Origin: Dickeya fangzhongdai
GTDB taxonomy: Bacteria > Pseudomonadota > Gammaproteobacteria > Enterobacterales > Enterobacteriaceae
Assembly (NCBI RefSeq): GCF_002812485.1
Contig: NZ_CP025003.1
Location: forward strand, 1,736,001 to 1,800,000
Length of the DNA: 64,000 nt
Reading direction: 5' to 3'
The position numbers and the translations under genes are program-made. Of this stretch, positions 10,664 through 20,264 are shown piece after piece. The stretch's first letter is position 1, and every line of letters starts with the position of its first letter. The notes beneath the pieces were generated by a model. The model worked only from the letters and a program-made list of their open reading frames with translations. It was not told the DNA's origin and ran no database searches.

Positions 10664-11530
10664 ATGGCGTGGAATATCGGAAAAAAAATAACGCAGGATC
10701 GACTGGCTTTGCTGTGTTGTCTGTTGCTGCTGACGGTGTTGATTTTCGGTATCTTCGCGCCGTATATCGCTCCGCATGATCCGGCGTTGACGTCGGTCAG
10801 GCATAAGTATCAGGGCGCCAGTCTGCTCTATCCGCTCGGCACGGATAACCTGGGCCGGTGTGTGTTTTCGCGTCTGGTCTTTGGCGTGAGAACCACGGTG
10901 TTTTATAGCGTAGCGGCCATGATGTTGACCGTGCTGACCGGCGCTATCGTCGGCCTGATCGCCGGCTATTGCAAAGGCAGAATCGACGGGTTTTTGATGC
11001 GCGCTTGCGACGCCATGCTCTCTTTTCCCGGCGAAGTGATGATTTTCGCCATCGTGGGGATTATCGGGCCGGGGATGCAAAATATCCTGCTGGCGGTGGT
11101 GCTGGCGAAATGGGCCTGGTATGCGCGAATGGTCAGAGGGATGACGCTGCGGTACGGCAGTAAAAACTATGTCAATTACGCGCGTGTTATTGCCGCGCCT
11201 TCCGCCTATGTCATGCGCAGGCACTTATTGCCGGCCGCCGCCGCCGACCTGGTTATTCTGGCTTCCGCGGATATCGGCAGCGTGATATTGATGATTTCCG
11301 CGCTCTCTTTTCTGGGGCTGGGCGCTCAGCCGCCGCTACCGGAATGGGGCAATATGCTCAGCGAGGCGAAAAACGTCATGCTGACTCACCCGACACAAAT
11401 GTTGCCCGCCGGCATCGCCATTGCCGTGGTGGTCGCCGCCTGTCATGTGGTCGGCGATTTTTTGCGCGACGCGCTGGATCCCACTGGTTATGTCAGCCGC
11501 GCAGAAGCAGTGAAGAGTAAGCCACGATGA
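10664..11530 (+). CDS. nikC: NikC-like nickel/peptide ABC transporter permease
   Basis: 288 residues, DppC/NikC family, the partner permease of NikB. The family marker LLYPLGTDNLGRCVFSRLVFG follows the first membrane helix, and the ATPase-docking loop YARVIAAPSAYVMRRHLLP is near residue 170. The C-terminal motif ISALSFLGLGAQPPLPEWG is diagnostic. The stop overlaps the nikD start by 4 bases, which indicates translational coupling. Confidence 0.9.
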   Translation: MAWNIGKKITQDRLALLCCLLLLTVLIFGIFAPYIAPHDPALTSVRHKYQGASLLYPLGTDNLGRCVFSRLVFGVRTTVFYSVAAMMLTVLTGAIVGLIAGYCKGRIDGFLMRACDAMLSFPGEVMIFAIVGIIGPGMQNILLAVVLAKWAWYARMVRGMTLRYGSKNYVNYARVIAAPSAYVMRRHLLPAAAADLVILASADIGSVILMISALSFLGLGAQPPLPEWGNMLSEAKNVMLTHPTQMLPAGIAIAVVVAACHVVGDFLRDALDPTGYVSRAEAVKSKPR

Positions 11531-12339
11531 CGCCGCCGGTATTGCTGGAGATTAACCGGCTCTCGGTTGCCGATACGCGAAAAGGCCGAATCCTGCTCAA
11601 CGATATTACCCTGACGCTGCATGAACGCTGCTGTACGGCTGTCGTGGGAGAGAGCGGGGGTGGAAAAAGCCTGTTATGCCGAAGCGTGCTCGGCTTGTTG
11701 CCGCCCTGGCTGCGCGTCAGCGGCGAAACGGTTTTCCGCGGTTGCGATTTGCAACGTCTCTCGTCCAACGCGTGGCTGACCATTCGCGGCAAACAGATCG
11801 CGCTGATCATGCAGGATGCCGTCAGCGCGTTTGATCCGCTGTATACGGTGGGCAACCATCTTGATGAAACCCTGAAACGGCATACCCCGTTAACGCGCGC
11901 GCAGCGCCGGGCCCGCGCGAAAGAGATGCTGGAAAACGTCGGGCTGCGTGATGCGGCCGAATTACTGGCTAAATATCCCCATCAGCTGTCCGGCGGGATG
12001 CTGCAACGCGTGATGATCGCCATCGCGCTGGCGTCGCAACCGGCGTTGATTATTGCGGATGAACCGACCACCTCGCTTGACGGCATTACCCAGTATCACA
12101 TCGTGCAGCAGTTTATCCGCCTGCAAAAAAGCAGTCATAGCGCCATGCTGTTCGCCTCTCATGACCTGGCGCTGGTCAGGGCGCTGGCGCAGTATGTGGT
12201 GGTGATGAAAGACGGCCGGATCGTTGAGCAGGGTGAAACCGAACGGATATTCGCCCACCCCGAACAGGATTATACGCGCGGCCTGATTGATACCCGCAGA
12301 CGACTCAGTCTGGCTTTCAATCAGGTGATGGGGAAATGA
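11527..12339 (+). CDS. nikD: NikD-like ABC transporter ATP-binding protein
   Basis: 270 residues. One of two ATPases energising the NikBC channel. Walker A is GESGGGKS (about residue 41), the signature is LSGGM and Walker B is [13 protein letters not shown], with a switch histidine in FASHDLALV. Slightly longer than E. coli NikD (254). It overlaps nikC by 4 bases and is followed 3 bases later by nikE. Confidence 0.9.
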   Translation: MTPPVLLEINRLSVADTRKGRILLNDITLTLHERCCTAVVGESGGGKSLLCRSVLGLLPPWLRVSGETVFRGCDLQRLSSNAWLTIRGKQIALIMQDAVSAFDPLYTVGNHLDETLKRHTPLTRAQRRARAKEMLENVGLRDAAELLAKYPHQLSGGMLQRVMIAIALASQPALIIADEPTTSLDGITQYHIVQQFIRLQKSSHSAMLFASHDLALVRALAQYVVVMKDGRIVEQGETERIFAHPEQDYTRGLIDTRRRLSLAFNQVMGK

Positions 12340-12342
12340 CGC

Positions 12343-13104
12343 ATGTTGCTTGAGGTTCGGCAGGTTGAAAAAAGCTATTGGGAAAACCGCGGACAGTTTT
12401 TCTCGAAAAGAAAACGCACGGTGATAAAAAATGTCTCGTTCTCGCTTGAGCACGGCGATTGTCTCGGCGTTATCGGCGAAAGCGGCGGCGGAAAAAGTAC
12501 GCTGGCGCGCCTGATTAGCGGGCTAGAACGGCCCGACCGGGGGGCAATATTATTGGCGGGCGAGCCGGTCTTTTCCCCCGAAAACAGAAGGCGCCGCATT
12601 AGCGCCGTGTTTCAGGATTATACGTCGTCGATTAATCCGCTGATGACGGTGTATCAGGCGCTGTCCGAACCGCTGCTGCTGCAGAAAACCACCGGCCGGG
12701 CCGGGCGGGATCGCCGAATAACCGAATTATTAGCACTGGCCGGGTTAGCGCCGGAATTCAGCGGGCGTTATGTCCATGAATTGTCGGGCGGCCAGATTCA
12801 GCGCGTCTGTATTTGCCGGGCGGTGGCGACGCATCCGCAGTTGCTGGTTCTGGATGAAGCCATCAGCGCGCTGGATGTGTCCTCGCAGGTGCAGATTCTG
12901 GATCTGCTCATCGACCTGAGAAAGCGGTTTAACCTTTCCTGCCTGTTTATTACGCATGATATACAGGCGGCGGCGTACCTGTGCAATAACGTGATTTTTT
13001 TCCGCGAGGGCGAAATCGTTGAAACCTGCGCCGTTAACGATTTATCCACGGTTTCCCATCCATACTCAGCATCGCTGCTGCAAGCGGTCATGACCTTTCG
13101 CTAA
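12343..13104 (+). CDS. nikE: NikE-like ABC transporter ATP-binding protein
   Basis: 253 residues, second ATPase of the importer. Walker [10 protein letters not shown] (near residue 46), signature LSGGQ, Walker B LLVLDEAISALD and switch histidine in FITHDIQAA. It is the last gene of the operon. No C-terminal oligopeptide-binding extension of the OppD type is present, which fits NikE. Confidence 0.9.
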   Translation: MLLEVRQVEKSYWENRGQFFSKRKRTVIKNVSFSLEHGDCLGVIGESGGGKSTLARLISGLERPDRGAILLAGEPVFSPENRRRRISAVFQDYTSSINPLMTVYQALSEPLLLQKTTGRAGRDRRITELLALAGLAPEFSGRYVHELSGGQIQRVCICRAVATHPQLLVLDEAISALDVSSQVQILDLLIDLRKRFNLSCLFITHDIQAAAYLCNNVIFFREGEIVETCAVNDLSTVSHPYSASLLQAVMTFR

Positions 13105-13164
13105 CGCGCGATGGCGTTATGTCGGCCGCATGACGCCTGCACGCCGGCAGCGCCACGGCTCACC

Positions 13165-13212
13165 TTGCCAGAGAATTACCCTGCCAGAGAATTACCCTGC
13201 CAGAAAATCACC
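13165..13212. repeat. Three tandem 16-bp repeats
   Basis: TTGCCAGAGAATTACC, CTGCCAGAGAATTACC and CTGCCAGAAAATCACC follow one another without gaps between nikE and the MarR gene. The third copy has two further changes. The function is unknown. Confidence 0.85.
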
Positions 13213-13298
13213 GGACCGGGCATCGCCGCTTCGGCACGCCGCGTTGGCGTTTCGGTGGGGAGAATGTGCGTGAATAAGAATCGATATTGACATTTTAC

Positions 13299-13338
13299 TG
13301 ACTAGGCATTAATTTCACTTTCAATTAATGCCTAGTCA
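13299..13338. promoter_or_regulatory. Perfect palindromic operator of the MarR-type regulator
   Basis: TGACTAGGCATTAAT (13299-13313) is repeated as its exact inverse at 13324-13338, with 10 bases between. It ends 12 bases before the regulator start codon, where a MarR-family repressor would control its own gene and the downstream emrAB pair. Confidence 0.85.
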
Positions 13339-13350
13339 GGTTTTTATGTA

Positions 13351-13821
13351 ATGAACAATACCGTCAATGACACGCTTTACCCGATTGGCTTGCTGATCCA
13401 CCTGGCAAACCAGTTCAAAGATAACCTGCTGAATGACTATTTTGCCGACAGCGACATCACCGCGTCCCAATTCAAGGTGTTGATCAGTATCTATAAAGGC
13501 TTCACCAGCCCGGTGGATGTGAGCAAAAACGTGATGATGGACGGCGGCGCGCTCAGTCGCATGATTGAACGGATGGTGAAGCGGGAGCTGATTTTGCGGC
13601 AGCCTCATCCCAACGACAAACGTCAGGTGATTCTGGCGCTGACCGAAAAAGGGCAGGCGATCTGCCAGCATTTCGAGCAGGAGGGGATGCGGATTGTGCT
13701 GGCGCAAACCACTGCGCGCCTGACTCATCAGGAAGCGGAGCAGCTGATGCGGCTGCTTATCAAGATGTTGCCGGATGACGTGATAGCGCGTTATTCCCCT
13801 CACTTAACCTACCCACAATAA
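13351..13821 (+). CDS. MarR-family regulator of the emrAB efflux operon
   Basis: 156 residues with a winged helix (about residues 30-110): ITASQFKVLISIYKG, then the recognition helix MDGGALSRMIERMVKRELI and the wing HPNDKRQVILALTEKG. MarR proteins are dimeric repressors released by small aromatic ligands. It immediately precedes emrA (17 bases) and lies directly downstream of a perfect 15-bp inverted repeat, so it very probably represses this operon. It is equivalent in context to E. coli EmrR/MprA. Confidence 0.9.
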   Translation: MNNTVNDTLYPIGLLIHLANQFKDNLLNDYFADSDITASQFKVLISIYKGFTSPVDVSKNVMMDGGALSRMIERMVKRELILRQPHPNDKRQVILALTEKGQAICQHFEQEGMRIVLAQTTARLTHQEAEQLMRLLIKMLPDDVIARYSPHLTYPQ

Positions 13822-13838
13822 TAAAGGCCACGACTTTC

Positions 13839-15017
13839 ATGGATACCACCTCCACGCCATCGGCGCCGCGCAACGGCCGCCGTAAACGTCAATTCGCCAT
13901 CCTGCTGCTGGTGTTGCTGCTGGCCGCGGCAGGCGGCGGGGCCTATTACCAGCTTTACCTGCGTTTTTACGAAACCACCGACAATGCTTATGTGGGCGGC
14001 AATCTGATCACGCTGACGCCGCAGGTCGGCGGTACCGTAACCCAGGTCAGCGTGGACGACGGCGACTATGTGGAAAAAGGGCAGTTGCTGGTGCAACTCA
14101 GCCCAAGCGATACCCTCATCGCGTTGCAGCAATCGGAAGCGCAGTTGGCCAGCGCCGTGCGTCAGGTGCGCGGCCTGTATAGCACCGTTGATAACTATCA
14201 GGCGCAGGTCGCGTCCAGACAGGTGGCGCTGCAACAGGCGATTGGCGACTATAACCGCCGCAAAGGGCTGGTGGCGAAGGGCGCTATTTCCGCCGAGGAT
14301 TTGGCGCATTATCAGGATGCGGTCAACAGCGCCCGCAGCGCGCTGGATGCGGCCGAACAGGCGCTGCGCACCAATCAGGCGATGGTCGATAATACCGTGC
14401 TGGACGACCATCCCGACATTAAAAACGCGGTGGCGGATCTGCGCAGTAAATATCTGGACTGGGCGCGCAGCGCCATCGTCGCGCCGGTCAGCGGCTATGT
14501 CGCCAAACGCGCGGTTCAGGTCGGGATGCGCGTCAGTTCCGGCGCGACCCTGATGACGATCGTGCCGCTCGATCAGGTATGGGTGGACGCCAATTTCAAG
14601 GAAAGCCAGATGCTGCAAATGCGGCTGGGGCAGCCGGTGACCCTGACGGCGGATATCTATGGCGACAAAACGGTATACCACGGCACCATTCAGAGCCTGG
14701 GGATCGGCACCGGCAGTGCGTTCTCGCTGCTGCCGGCGCAGAACGCCAGCGGCAACTGGATTAAGATCGTGCAGCGTCTGCCGGTGCGCATCGCGCTGGA
14801 CCCGGAAGGATTGAAACAGCGCCCGCTGCGTATCGGCCTGTCGATGCTGGCTAGCGTGGATCTGCACAACACCCAGGGCGAACTGCTGCCGGCCGCGTCG
14901 AACAGTGCGCCGCGCTATCGTACCGATGTGTACGACGATCCGCTCCTGCAGGCCGATAAACTGGTGGCGAAAATTCTTCGCGACAACAGTCAGCCGTTGA
15001 CGAGCTCGCGTGGCTAA
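13839..15017 (+). CDS. emrA: EmrA-like membrane fusion protein of multidrug efflux
   Basis: 392 residues. A HlyD-family periplasmic adaptor with a single N-terminal membrane anchor (LLLVLLLAAAGGGAYY, about residues 17-34). The lipoyl/barrel part begins TTDNAYVGGNLITLTPQVGG and is split by a coiled-coil hairpin (about residues 95-190) before closing with APVSGYVAKRAVQVG. It would connect EmrB to an outer-membrane TolC channel that is not encoded here. The gene after it begins within or just past its end. Confidence 0.92.
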   Translation: MDTTSTPSAPRNGRRKRQFAILLLVLLLAAAGGGAYYQLYLRFYETTDNAYVGGNLITLTPQVGGTVTQVSVDDGDYVEKGQLLVQLSPSDTLIALQQSEAQLASAVRQVRGLYSTVDNYQAQVASRQVALQQAIGDYNRRKGLVAKGAISAEDLAHYQDAVNSARSALDAAEQALRTNQAMVDNTVLDDHPDIKNAVADLRSKYLDWARSAIVAPVSGYVAKRAVQVGMRVSSGATLMTIVPLDQVWVDANFKESQMLQMRLGQPVTLTADIYGDKTVYHGTIQSLGIGTGSAFSLLPAQNASGNWIKIVQRLPVRIALDPEGLKQRPLRIGLSMLASVDLHNTQGELLPAASNSAPRYRTDVYDDPLLQADKLVAKILRDNSQPLTSSRG

Positions 15018-15027
15018 GGCGGCGGTG

Positions 15028-16554
15028 ATGAACGATAAAGCCGCCTTTACGCCGCCGAATCCGGGGTTGGCGACGCTGGCGATATCGCTGGCGACCTTCA
15101 TGCAGGTGCTGGATTCCACCATCGCCAACGTGTCGCTGCCGACGATTGCCGGCAACCTCGGCGTCAGTTCGGATCAGAGCACCTGGGTGATTACGTCGTT
15201 CGCCGTGTGTAACGCCATTTCTCTGCCGCTGACCGGCTGGCTTGCGCGCATCGTCGGTCAGCGGCGGTTGTTTGTCGTTTCGGTGCTGCTGTTCAGCCTG
15301 GCCTCTTTTCTGTGCGGCTTCTCGCGCAGCATGATGGAACTGATTGTTTTCCGGGCTTTGCAGGGCTTTTTCGCCGGGCCGATGTACCCCATGTGCCAGA
15401 CGCTGCTGCTGATGATTTTCCCGCCATCGCGCCGCAACATGGCGCTGGCGTTACTGGCGATGGTGACGGTGGTGGGGCCGATTGTCGGCCCGATTACCGG
15501 CGGGTGGATCACCGACAACTACGCCTGGCCGTGGATTTTTTACATCAACGTGCCGATCGGCCTGTTCGCCGCCGGGGTGGTGATGGCGCAACTGCGCGAC
15601 TGGCAGGACACGACGGAGCGCGCTCGCGTCGATTACGTCGGCATCGGCCTGCTGGTTCTCGGGGTCGGCCTGCTGCAGGTGGTGCTGGATAAAGGCAACG
15701 ACCTGGACTGGTTTGCCTCCTCGGATATCGTGACGATGTCAGTGATTTCCGCCATCGCGCTGGTGTCCTTTGTGCTCTGGGAGCTGGGAGAGCGCGACCC
15801 GCTGGTCAACCTGAGGCTGTTTGCCGATCGGAATTTCACTATCGGCACACTATCGCTGATGTTCGGCTACGCCGCGTTTTTCGCCATCAATGTGATTTTG
15901 CCCCAGTGGCTGCAAACCTGGATGGGATACACCTCGACCTGGGCAGGACTGGCGGCCGCGCCGATGGGCATGTTGCCGATGCTGCTCACGCCGATTATCG
16001 GCCGTTACGGTAACCGGGTCGATTTGCGCCTGCTCGCCACGTTGTCGTTTGTGATCATGGGGCTGTCGTGCCTGATGCGCGCCCAGTTCACCATCGACGT
16101 CGATTTCATGACGGTGGCCGGCGTACAGCTGTTTATGGGGATTGGCGTAGCGTTCTTCTTTGTGCCGTTGACCTCCATTTTGCTGTCGAGCCTGCACGGC
16201 AAGGATGTGGCGGAAGGTTCCGGGCTGGCGACCTTTCTGCGCGTGCTGGGCGGCAGTTTTGCGTCGTCGCTCACCACCTGGATCTGGTCGCATCGCGAGA
16301 TCTATCACCACGCGGTGCTGAGCGAAAGCGTCTCCGTCTACAACCCGGCGGCGGTGGATTACCTCAATCGGATGGGCGGCATCAGTCAGACCACGCTGGC
16401 GCAGTTGGACAAAACCGTGCAGCAGCAGGCGTGGATGGCGTCCACCATCGATTATTTCCATCTGCTGGGCTGGGGGTTTATGGGGCTGGTGGTGATCATC
16501 TGGTTCGCCAGACCGCCGTTTACCAAAACAGGGCCGGCCGCCGCCGGGCATTAG
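15028..16554 (+). CDS. emrB: EmrB-like DHA2 family multidrug exporter (MFS)
   Basis: 508 residues, 14 predicted membrane segments, drug:proton antiporter of the DHA2 family. Family motifs include FMQVLDSTIANVSLPTIAGNLG in segment 1, the motif A-like LARIVGQRRLF, and motif C in VGPIVGPITGGWI. Works with EmrA as a tripartite pump. I start at ATG 15028 because AAGG lies 8 bases upstream; a GTG at 15010 would overlap emrA. Downstream is a Rob-like activator. Confidence 0.92.
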   Translation: MNDKAAFTPPNPGLATLAISLATFMQVLDSTIANVSLPTIAGNLGVSSDQSTWVITSFAVCNAISLPLTGWLARIVGQRRLFVVSVLLFSLASFLCGFSRSMMELIVFRALQGFFAGPMYPMCQTLLLMIFPPSRRNMALALLAMVTVVGPIVGPITGGWITDNYAWPWIFYINVPIGLFAAGVVMAQLRDWQDTTERARVDYVGIGLLVLGVGLLQVVLDKGNDLDWFASSDIVTMSVISAIALVSFVLWELGERDPLVNLRLFADRNFTIGTLSLMFGYAAFFAINVILPQWLQTWMGYTSTWAGLAAAPMGMLPMLLTPIIGRYGNRVDLRLLATLSFVIMGLSCLMRAQFTIDVDFMTVAGVQLFMGIGVAFFFVPLTSILLSSLHGKDVAEGSGLATFLRVLGGSFASSLTTWIWSHREIYHHAVLSESVSVYNPAAVDYLNRMGGISQTTLAQLDKTVQQQAWMASTIDYFHLLGWGFMGLVVIIWFARPPFTKTGPAAAGH

Positions 16555-16648
16555 TCCGCGGCGCCGCCGATGGGTGAATTAATGCCGGTGCAGGTTCGTT
16601 ATCGGCGTGAGTTTCGATGTTTCTGATGTTCAGCAAGGGGGTTCTGCC

Positions 16649-17548
16649 ATGATGTTATCAACGATGCCGTCCATGATGAGATTTACCGCCGATCTAATTG
16701 GCTGGATAGAGAGTCATCTTGAAAGCCCGCTGATGATCAATGACGTCACCGCGAAGTCGGGCTACAGCAAATGGCATTTGCAGCGCATATTCAAGAAAGA
16801 AACCGGCGTTTCGCTGGGGTCGTATATTCGCAGCCGGCGGTTGAGCAGGGCGGCGGTCGAGCTAAAGCTGACCAATCAAACCATTCAGGACGTGGCGCTA
16901 CGTTACTGTTTTGATTCCCAGCAGTCATTTACCCGTACCTTTAAAAAACATTTTGGGATGTCGCCCGGGCATTATCGTAAAGCTTTACGTTGGGATTTCA
17001 CCGGCCTGCAACCGTCATTAGACGCTAGCGTGGACTGGCTGCCGATTCCCGAAGTGGTTGATTTACCTGCCAGACCGGCTAACACCTCCTTTTTTGAGCA
17101 TACCCAAAGTATTGATGACTTTATTTCGGCAAGCGATATTCCGCAAAGAATAAAACTATGGGAACAGACCTGTCGTCGATATAGCGGACCGGAGGTGGTG
17201 ATCTATTCTTTTTCAACCTTTATTCCGGATGCCAATCGGGTTAACCGCCATGTGCGAATGGAATACCATATTAGCGCCGTCGACCCGTACAATAGCGTCG
17301 ATGCTGATAATGACTACAGGCAAATGCCGGCCGCGACAGAGCGCTATTTGCGCTTTCTGTTTTCCGGAGATGTGGAGGAATATACATCGTTTTTGAAGAC
17401 GATCTACCATCATATTTTACCCGGCCGGTCTTATACCCGCATGAATGGCGGCGATCTGGAGGTTATTCATTGCAGGAAAGACGCGCAAGGCGGGATGGAT
17501 AAAGACTATTTTGAGGTGGAATATTATGTTCCGTTTGATCGAAAATAA
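16649..17548 (+). CDS. AraC-family regulator, Rob-like, with GyrI-like effector domain
   Basis: 299 residues. The N-terminal ~110 residues hold two helix-turn-helix motifs: MINDVTAKSGYSKWHLQRIFKKETG and the classical AraC signature QDVALRYCFDSQQSFTRTFKKHFGMSPG. The C-terminal ~150 residues resemble the GyrI/SOUL-like ligand domain of Rob (VIYSFSTFIPD and a final FEVEYYVPF). Rob-type regulators switch on efflux and stress genes. The adjacent emrAB makes efflux control plausible but unproven. AAGGGGG precedes the chosen start at 16649. Confidence 0.85.
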   Translation: MMLSTMPSMMRFTADLIGWIESHLESPLMINDVTAKSGYSKWHLQRIFKKETGVSLGSYIRSRRLSRAAVELKLTNQTIQDVALRYCFDSQQSFTRTFKKHFGMSPGHYRKALRWDFTGLQPSLDASVDWLPIPEVVDLPARPANTSFFEHTQSIDDFISASDIPQRIKLWEQTCRRYSGPEVVIYSFSTFIPDANRVNRHVRMEYHISAVDPYNSVDADNDYRQMPAATERYLRFLFSGDVEEYTSFLKTIYHHILPGRSYTRMNGGDLEVIHCRKDAQGGMDKDYFEVEYYVPFDRK

Positions 17549-17872
17549 AAGATAAACAGTGAGTCTGCATTATTCCTCTGGGGAAGGGGAGCGTTGCCAG
17601 TCGGCGGTAATAACCGGTGGCGACTAATTAGTAGAGGGGTAACAGTAAAGATTAGTGATATATAAGTCTCTGCGTTTAACCGCTTTTGTCATAAATGCTA
17701 CTCCGTGTGGCTATGTATTTTTACGTTAAAGTAATTTCCGTCATGATTTTTTACGACATAATATCCGATATTTAGCGTGTCTTATTCATCTCATGCAATA
17801 AAAATATGAGAAGTTTTTATCTGATCGTTAATACTTTCCAGTAAACAGGACGAACAACATGGAGAAGATAAC
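17549..17872. other. AT-rich intergenic region upstream of the keto-acid decarboxylase
   Basis: 324 bases with no gene. Sequence from 17640 to 17830 is markedly AT-rich and probably carries the promoter. I see no recognisable operator. Confidence 0.4.
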
Positions 17873-19543
17873 GTGACGAATAGAAACTATACAATTGGCG
17901 ATTATTTATTGGATCGTCTGGCGCAGAGTGGTATTCAGCATCTTTTTGGCGTTCCCGGTGACTACAATTTGCAATTTCTTGATCATGTCATCAGCCATCC
18001 CGCTATTTCCTGGGTAGGTTGCGCCAATGAACTCAATGCCGCCTATGCCGCCGATGGCTACGCCCGCTGCAAATCCGCCGCGGCATTACTGACGACGTTC
18101 GGCGTTGGAGAATTGAGCGCGATTAACGGTATTGCCGGCAGCTATGCCGAATACGTTCCCGTCATTCATATCGCGGCGGCGCCCAGACAACAGTCGCAAC
18201 AAAAAGGCGAACGCATGCACCATACGCTGGGGGATGGCGATTTCCGCCACTTTCTGCGCATGGCGGCCGAAGTCACCGCAGTCAGCGCCAGCCTGAGCGT
18301 CGACAACGCCACGGCAGAAATCGATCGGGTTGTTAGCGCCGCGCTCAGGCTTCGCCGCCCGGTCTATTTGTTTTTGCCGTTAGACGTGGCTGCGGCGCCA
18401 ACCGACGATCGCCCCTCTCCGCTGGCTATGCCGGACCCCTGGTGCGATGAGGCTTCGCTGAACGCGTTCATCGCAGCGGCAACCGCGCTGCTGGACCGCG
18501 CCGGGACGGTTTCGCTGCTCGCGGATTTTCTGGCGCACCGCTTTGGCGCATCGGCTGCCTTACAACGCTGGCTGGAGCGTGTGCCGTTACCGCATTCAAC
18601 CTTGCTGATGGGAAAAGGCACGCTGAATGAGCAGCATCCGTGCTTTATCGGCACGTATGCCGGGGGCGGCAGCAGTGAAAGCGTCAGGTCGCGCATTGAA
18701 GACGCTGACGTCATCATCAGCGTCGGCGTTCTGTTTGTCGATACCATTACCGCCGGGTTCAGCCACCGAATTCCCGCGGAAAAAAACATTGATATTCAGC
18801 CGACGTTCGCACGGGTAGGGCATCAGACATTTCCTGCCGTTCCGATGCTGAAGGCGATTGACGCGCTGGAAACGATCACCGCGGCGCAAGCGGCCCGCTG
18901 GAACCCCGGCTTTATTACGCCGCCGGCGCTGCCTTCCCCGCAGGCGAAAAACCGACTGGACCAACGCGAGTTCTGGCTGCAAATTCAGCATTTCATTCGC
19001 CCCGGCGACATCATCGTGGCCGAGCAGGGAACCTCCTGCTTCGGGGCGGCGATGCTCACGCTGCCGCAGGGGTGCCAGTTTATTGCCCAGCCGTTATGGG
19101 GATCGATAGGCTACACGTTGCCCGCCGCGCTTGGCGCCAAGACCGCCTCACCCGATCGCCGGGTCATCCTGCTGATTGGCGACGGCTCTCTCCAGCTTAC
19201 CGTGCAGGAGCTCGGTTCGATTATTCGCAACGAACTCAGCATGGTGGTGTTTGTGCTGAATAATCAGGGCTATACCGTCGAACGGGCGATACACGGCCCG
19301 AAACAGCGCTATAACGACATCGCGGCCTGGAACTGGACGCAGCTTCCGATGGCGCTTGGCTGCGATGAAGACAAGGTGTTCATCAAGCAAACCCGTACGC
19401 CAGACCAACTGGCTCAGGTTCTGGCCGACATTGAGGGAGAGCATCGCCTGTCGTTTATCGAGGTGGTTTTACCTAAGATGGATATACCGGATTTACTGCA
19501 CACCATTTCTCAGTCGATTGAAATGCGCAACACCGTGCAGTAA
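17873..19543 (+). CDS. ipdC: Thiamine-diphosphate 2-oxo-acid decarboxylase, indolepyruvate decarboxylase type
   Basis: 556 residues. Three-domain ThDP decarboxylase. Near the N-terminus are FGVPGDYNLQFLDH and the catalytic glutamate context VGCANELNAAYAADGYAR (about residue 50). The twin histidine motif is MHHTLGDGDF, and the ThDP/Mg motif is GDGSLQLTVQELGSI with NNQGYTVE after it. It would convert indole-3-pyruvate (or phenylpyruvate) to the aldehyde, a step in indole-3-acetate synthesis. Pyruvate or branched-chain 2-oxo acids are alternative substrates that sequence alone cannot exclude. The GTG start follows GGAG by about 9 bases. Monocistronic. Confidence 0.85.
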   Translation: MTNRNYTIGDYLLDRLAQSGIQHLFGVPGDYNLQFLDHVISHPAISWVGCANELNAAYAADGYARCKSAAALLTTFGVGELSAINGIAGSYAEYVPVIHIAAAPRQQSQQKGERMHHTLGDGDFRHFLRMAAEVTAVSASLSVDNATAEIDRVVSAALRLRRPVYLFLPLDVAAAPTDDRPSPLAMPDPWCDEASLNAFIAAATALLDRAGTVSLLADFLAHRFGASAALQRWLERVPLPHSTLLMGKGTLNEQHPCFIGTYAGGGSSESVRSRIEDADVIISVGVLFVDTITAGFSHRIPAEKNIDIQPTFARVGHQTFPAVPMLKAIDALETITAAQAARWNPGFITPPALPSPQAKNRLDQREFWLQIQHFIRPGDIIVAEQGTSCFGAAMLTLPQGCQFIAQPLWGSIGYTLPAALGAKTASPDRRVILLIGDGSLQLTVQELGSIIRNELSMVVFVLNNQGYTVERAIHGPKQRYNDIAAWNWTQLPMALGCDEDKVFIKQTRTPDQLAQVLADIEGEHRLSFIEVVLPKMDIPDLLHTISQSIEMRNTVQ

Positions 19544-19718
19544 TGAAGGGACGCGATTATGTGCATGGGACCGGCGCTGGCGTGCCGAATTGCGAAAACC
19601 GTGCATCGGATAATCATGGCGCTGTTTCAGCGGGCGATTTCGGTTTTATCGGATGGTGCCTGATGACTGCGAAGGTATACTGCATCGCAGTTTTCGATCA
19701 CAAAAGAGTAAGCGTGTT

Positions 19719-20204
19719 ATGACATTAATCAAACGTGCAGTGAACATCGTGGGTGTGGCCGCTCTGATAACGGCAGCGAGTTACGTTCAGGCGGCCGGCT
19801 GGCAGGATTCCCTTTCCAGCGCTGCCAGCCAGTTAAGCCAGAACGGCGCTTCATCCGGCAACCTGAGTGGGCTGACCGGCTTGCTTAATGGCGAAACTCA
19901 GTCGTTGAGCGCCGGCAGCATGAACAATGCGGCGGGTATCCTGCAATATTGCCTGAAACAGAAGCTGGTTTCGGCGACAAACACCGAAAATGTCAAAAAC
20001 CAGTTGCTGAATAAACTGGGCCTGAGCTCGCAACAGGAGCAGCAGAAACAGACCGATTATGTGCAAGGGTTGGCCGGCCTGCTGAATACGGGGGAGGGGA
20101 AACAGGTAAACCTGAGTACGTTGGGCAATACCCCGCTGGCGGAAAAAGTCAAAGCCAAAGCGTGTGATATCGTATTAAAGCAAGGCGTGAAGTTTCTTTC
20201 CTGA
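19719..20204 (+). CDS. DUF2501 family secreted protein (YjjA-like)
   Basis: 161 residues with a clear signal peptide (cleavage near QAAGW). The mature part is rich in Ser, Gln, Asn and Leu and has the DUF2501 layout seen in E. coli YjjA: a low-complexity SGLTGLLNG stretch, one Cys in ILQYCLKQKLV, and a C-terminal ...KAKACDIVLKQG with the second Cys. Function is unknown; the protein is likely periplasmic. Start at 19719 chosen because it gives the signal peptide; an upstream in-frame start at 19653 does not. Confidence 0.8.
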   Translation: MTLIKRAVNIVGVAALITAASYVQAAGWQDSLSSAASQLSQNGASSGNLSGLTGLLNGETQSLSAGSMNNAAGILQYCLKQKLVSATNTENVKNQLLNKLGLSSQQEQQKQTDYVQGLAGLLNTGEGKQVNLSTLGNTPLAEKVKAKACDIVLKQGVKFLS

Positions 20205-20212
20205 CGGAAAAT

Positions 20213-20251
20213 CCCCGACCAGCGCGCGGCATTGATAGCGTCTGGTCGGGG
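20213..20251. terminator. Bidirectional hairpin between convergent genes
   Basis: CCCCGACCA (20213-20221) pairs with TGGTCGGGG (20243-20251). It lies between the ends of the DUF2501 gene and the convergent flavin reductase gene. Confidence 0.6.
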
Positions 20252-20264
20252 TAATGCGCCATGG

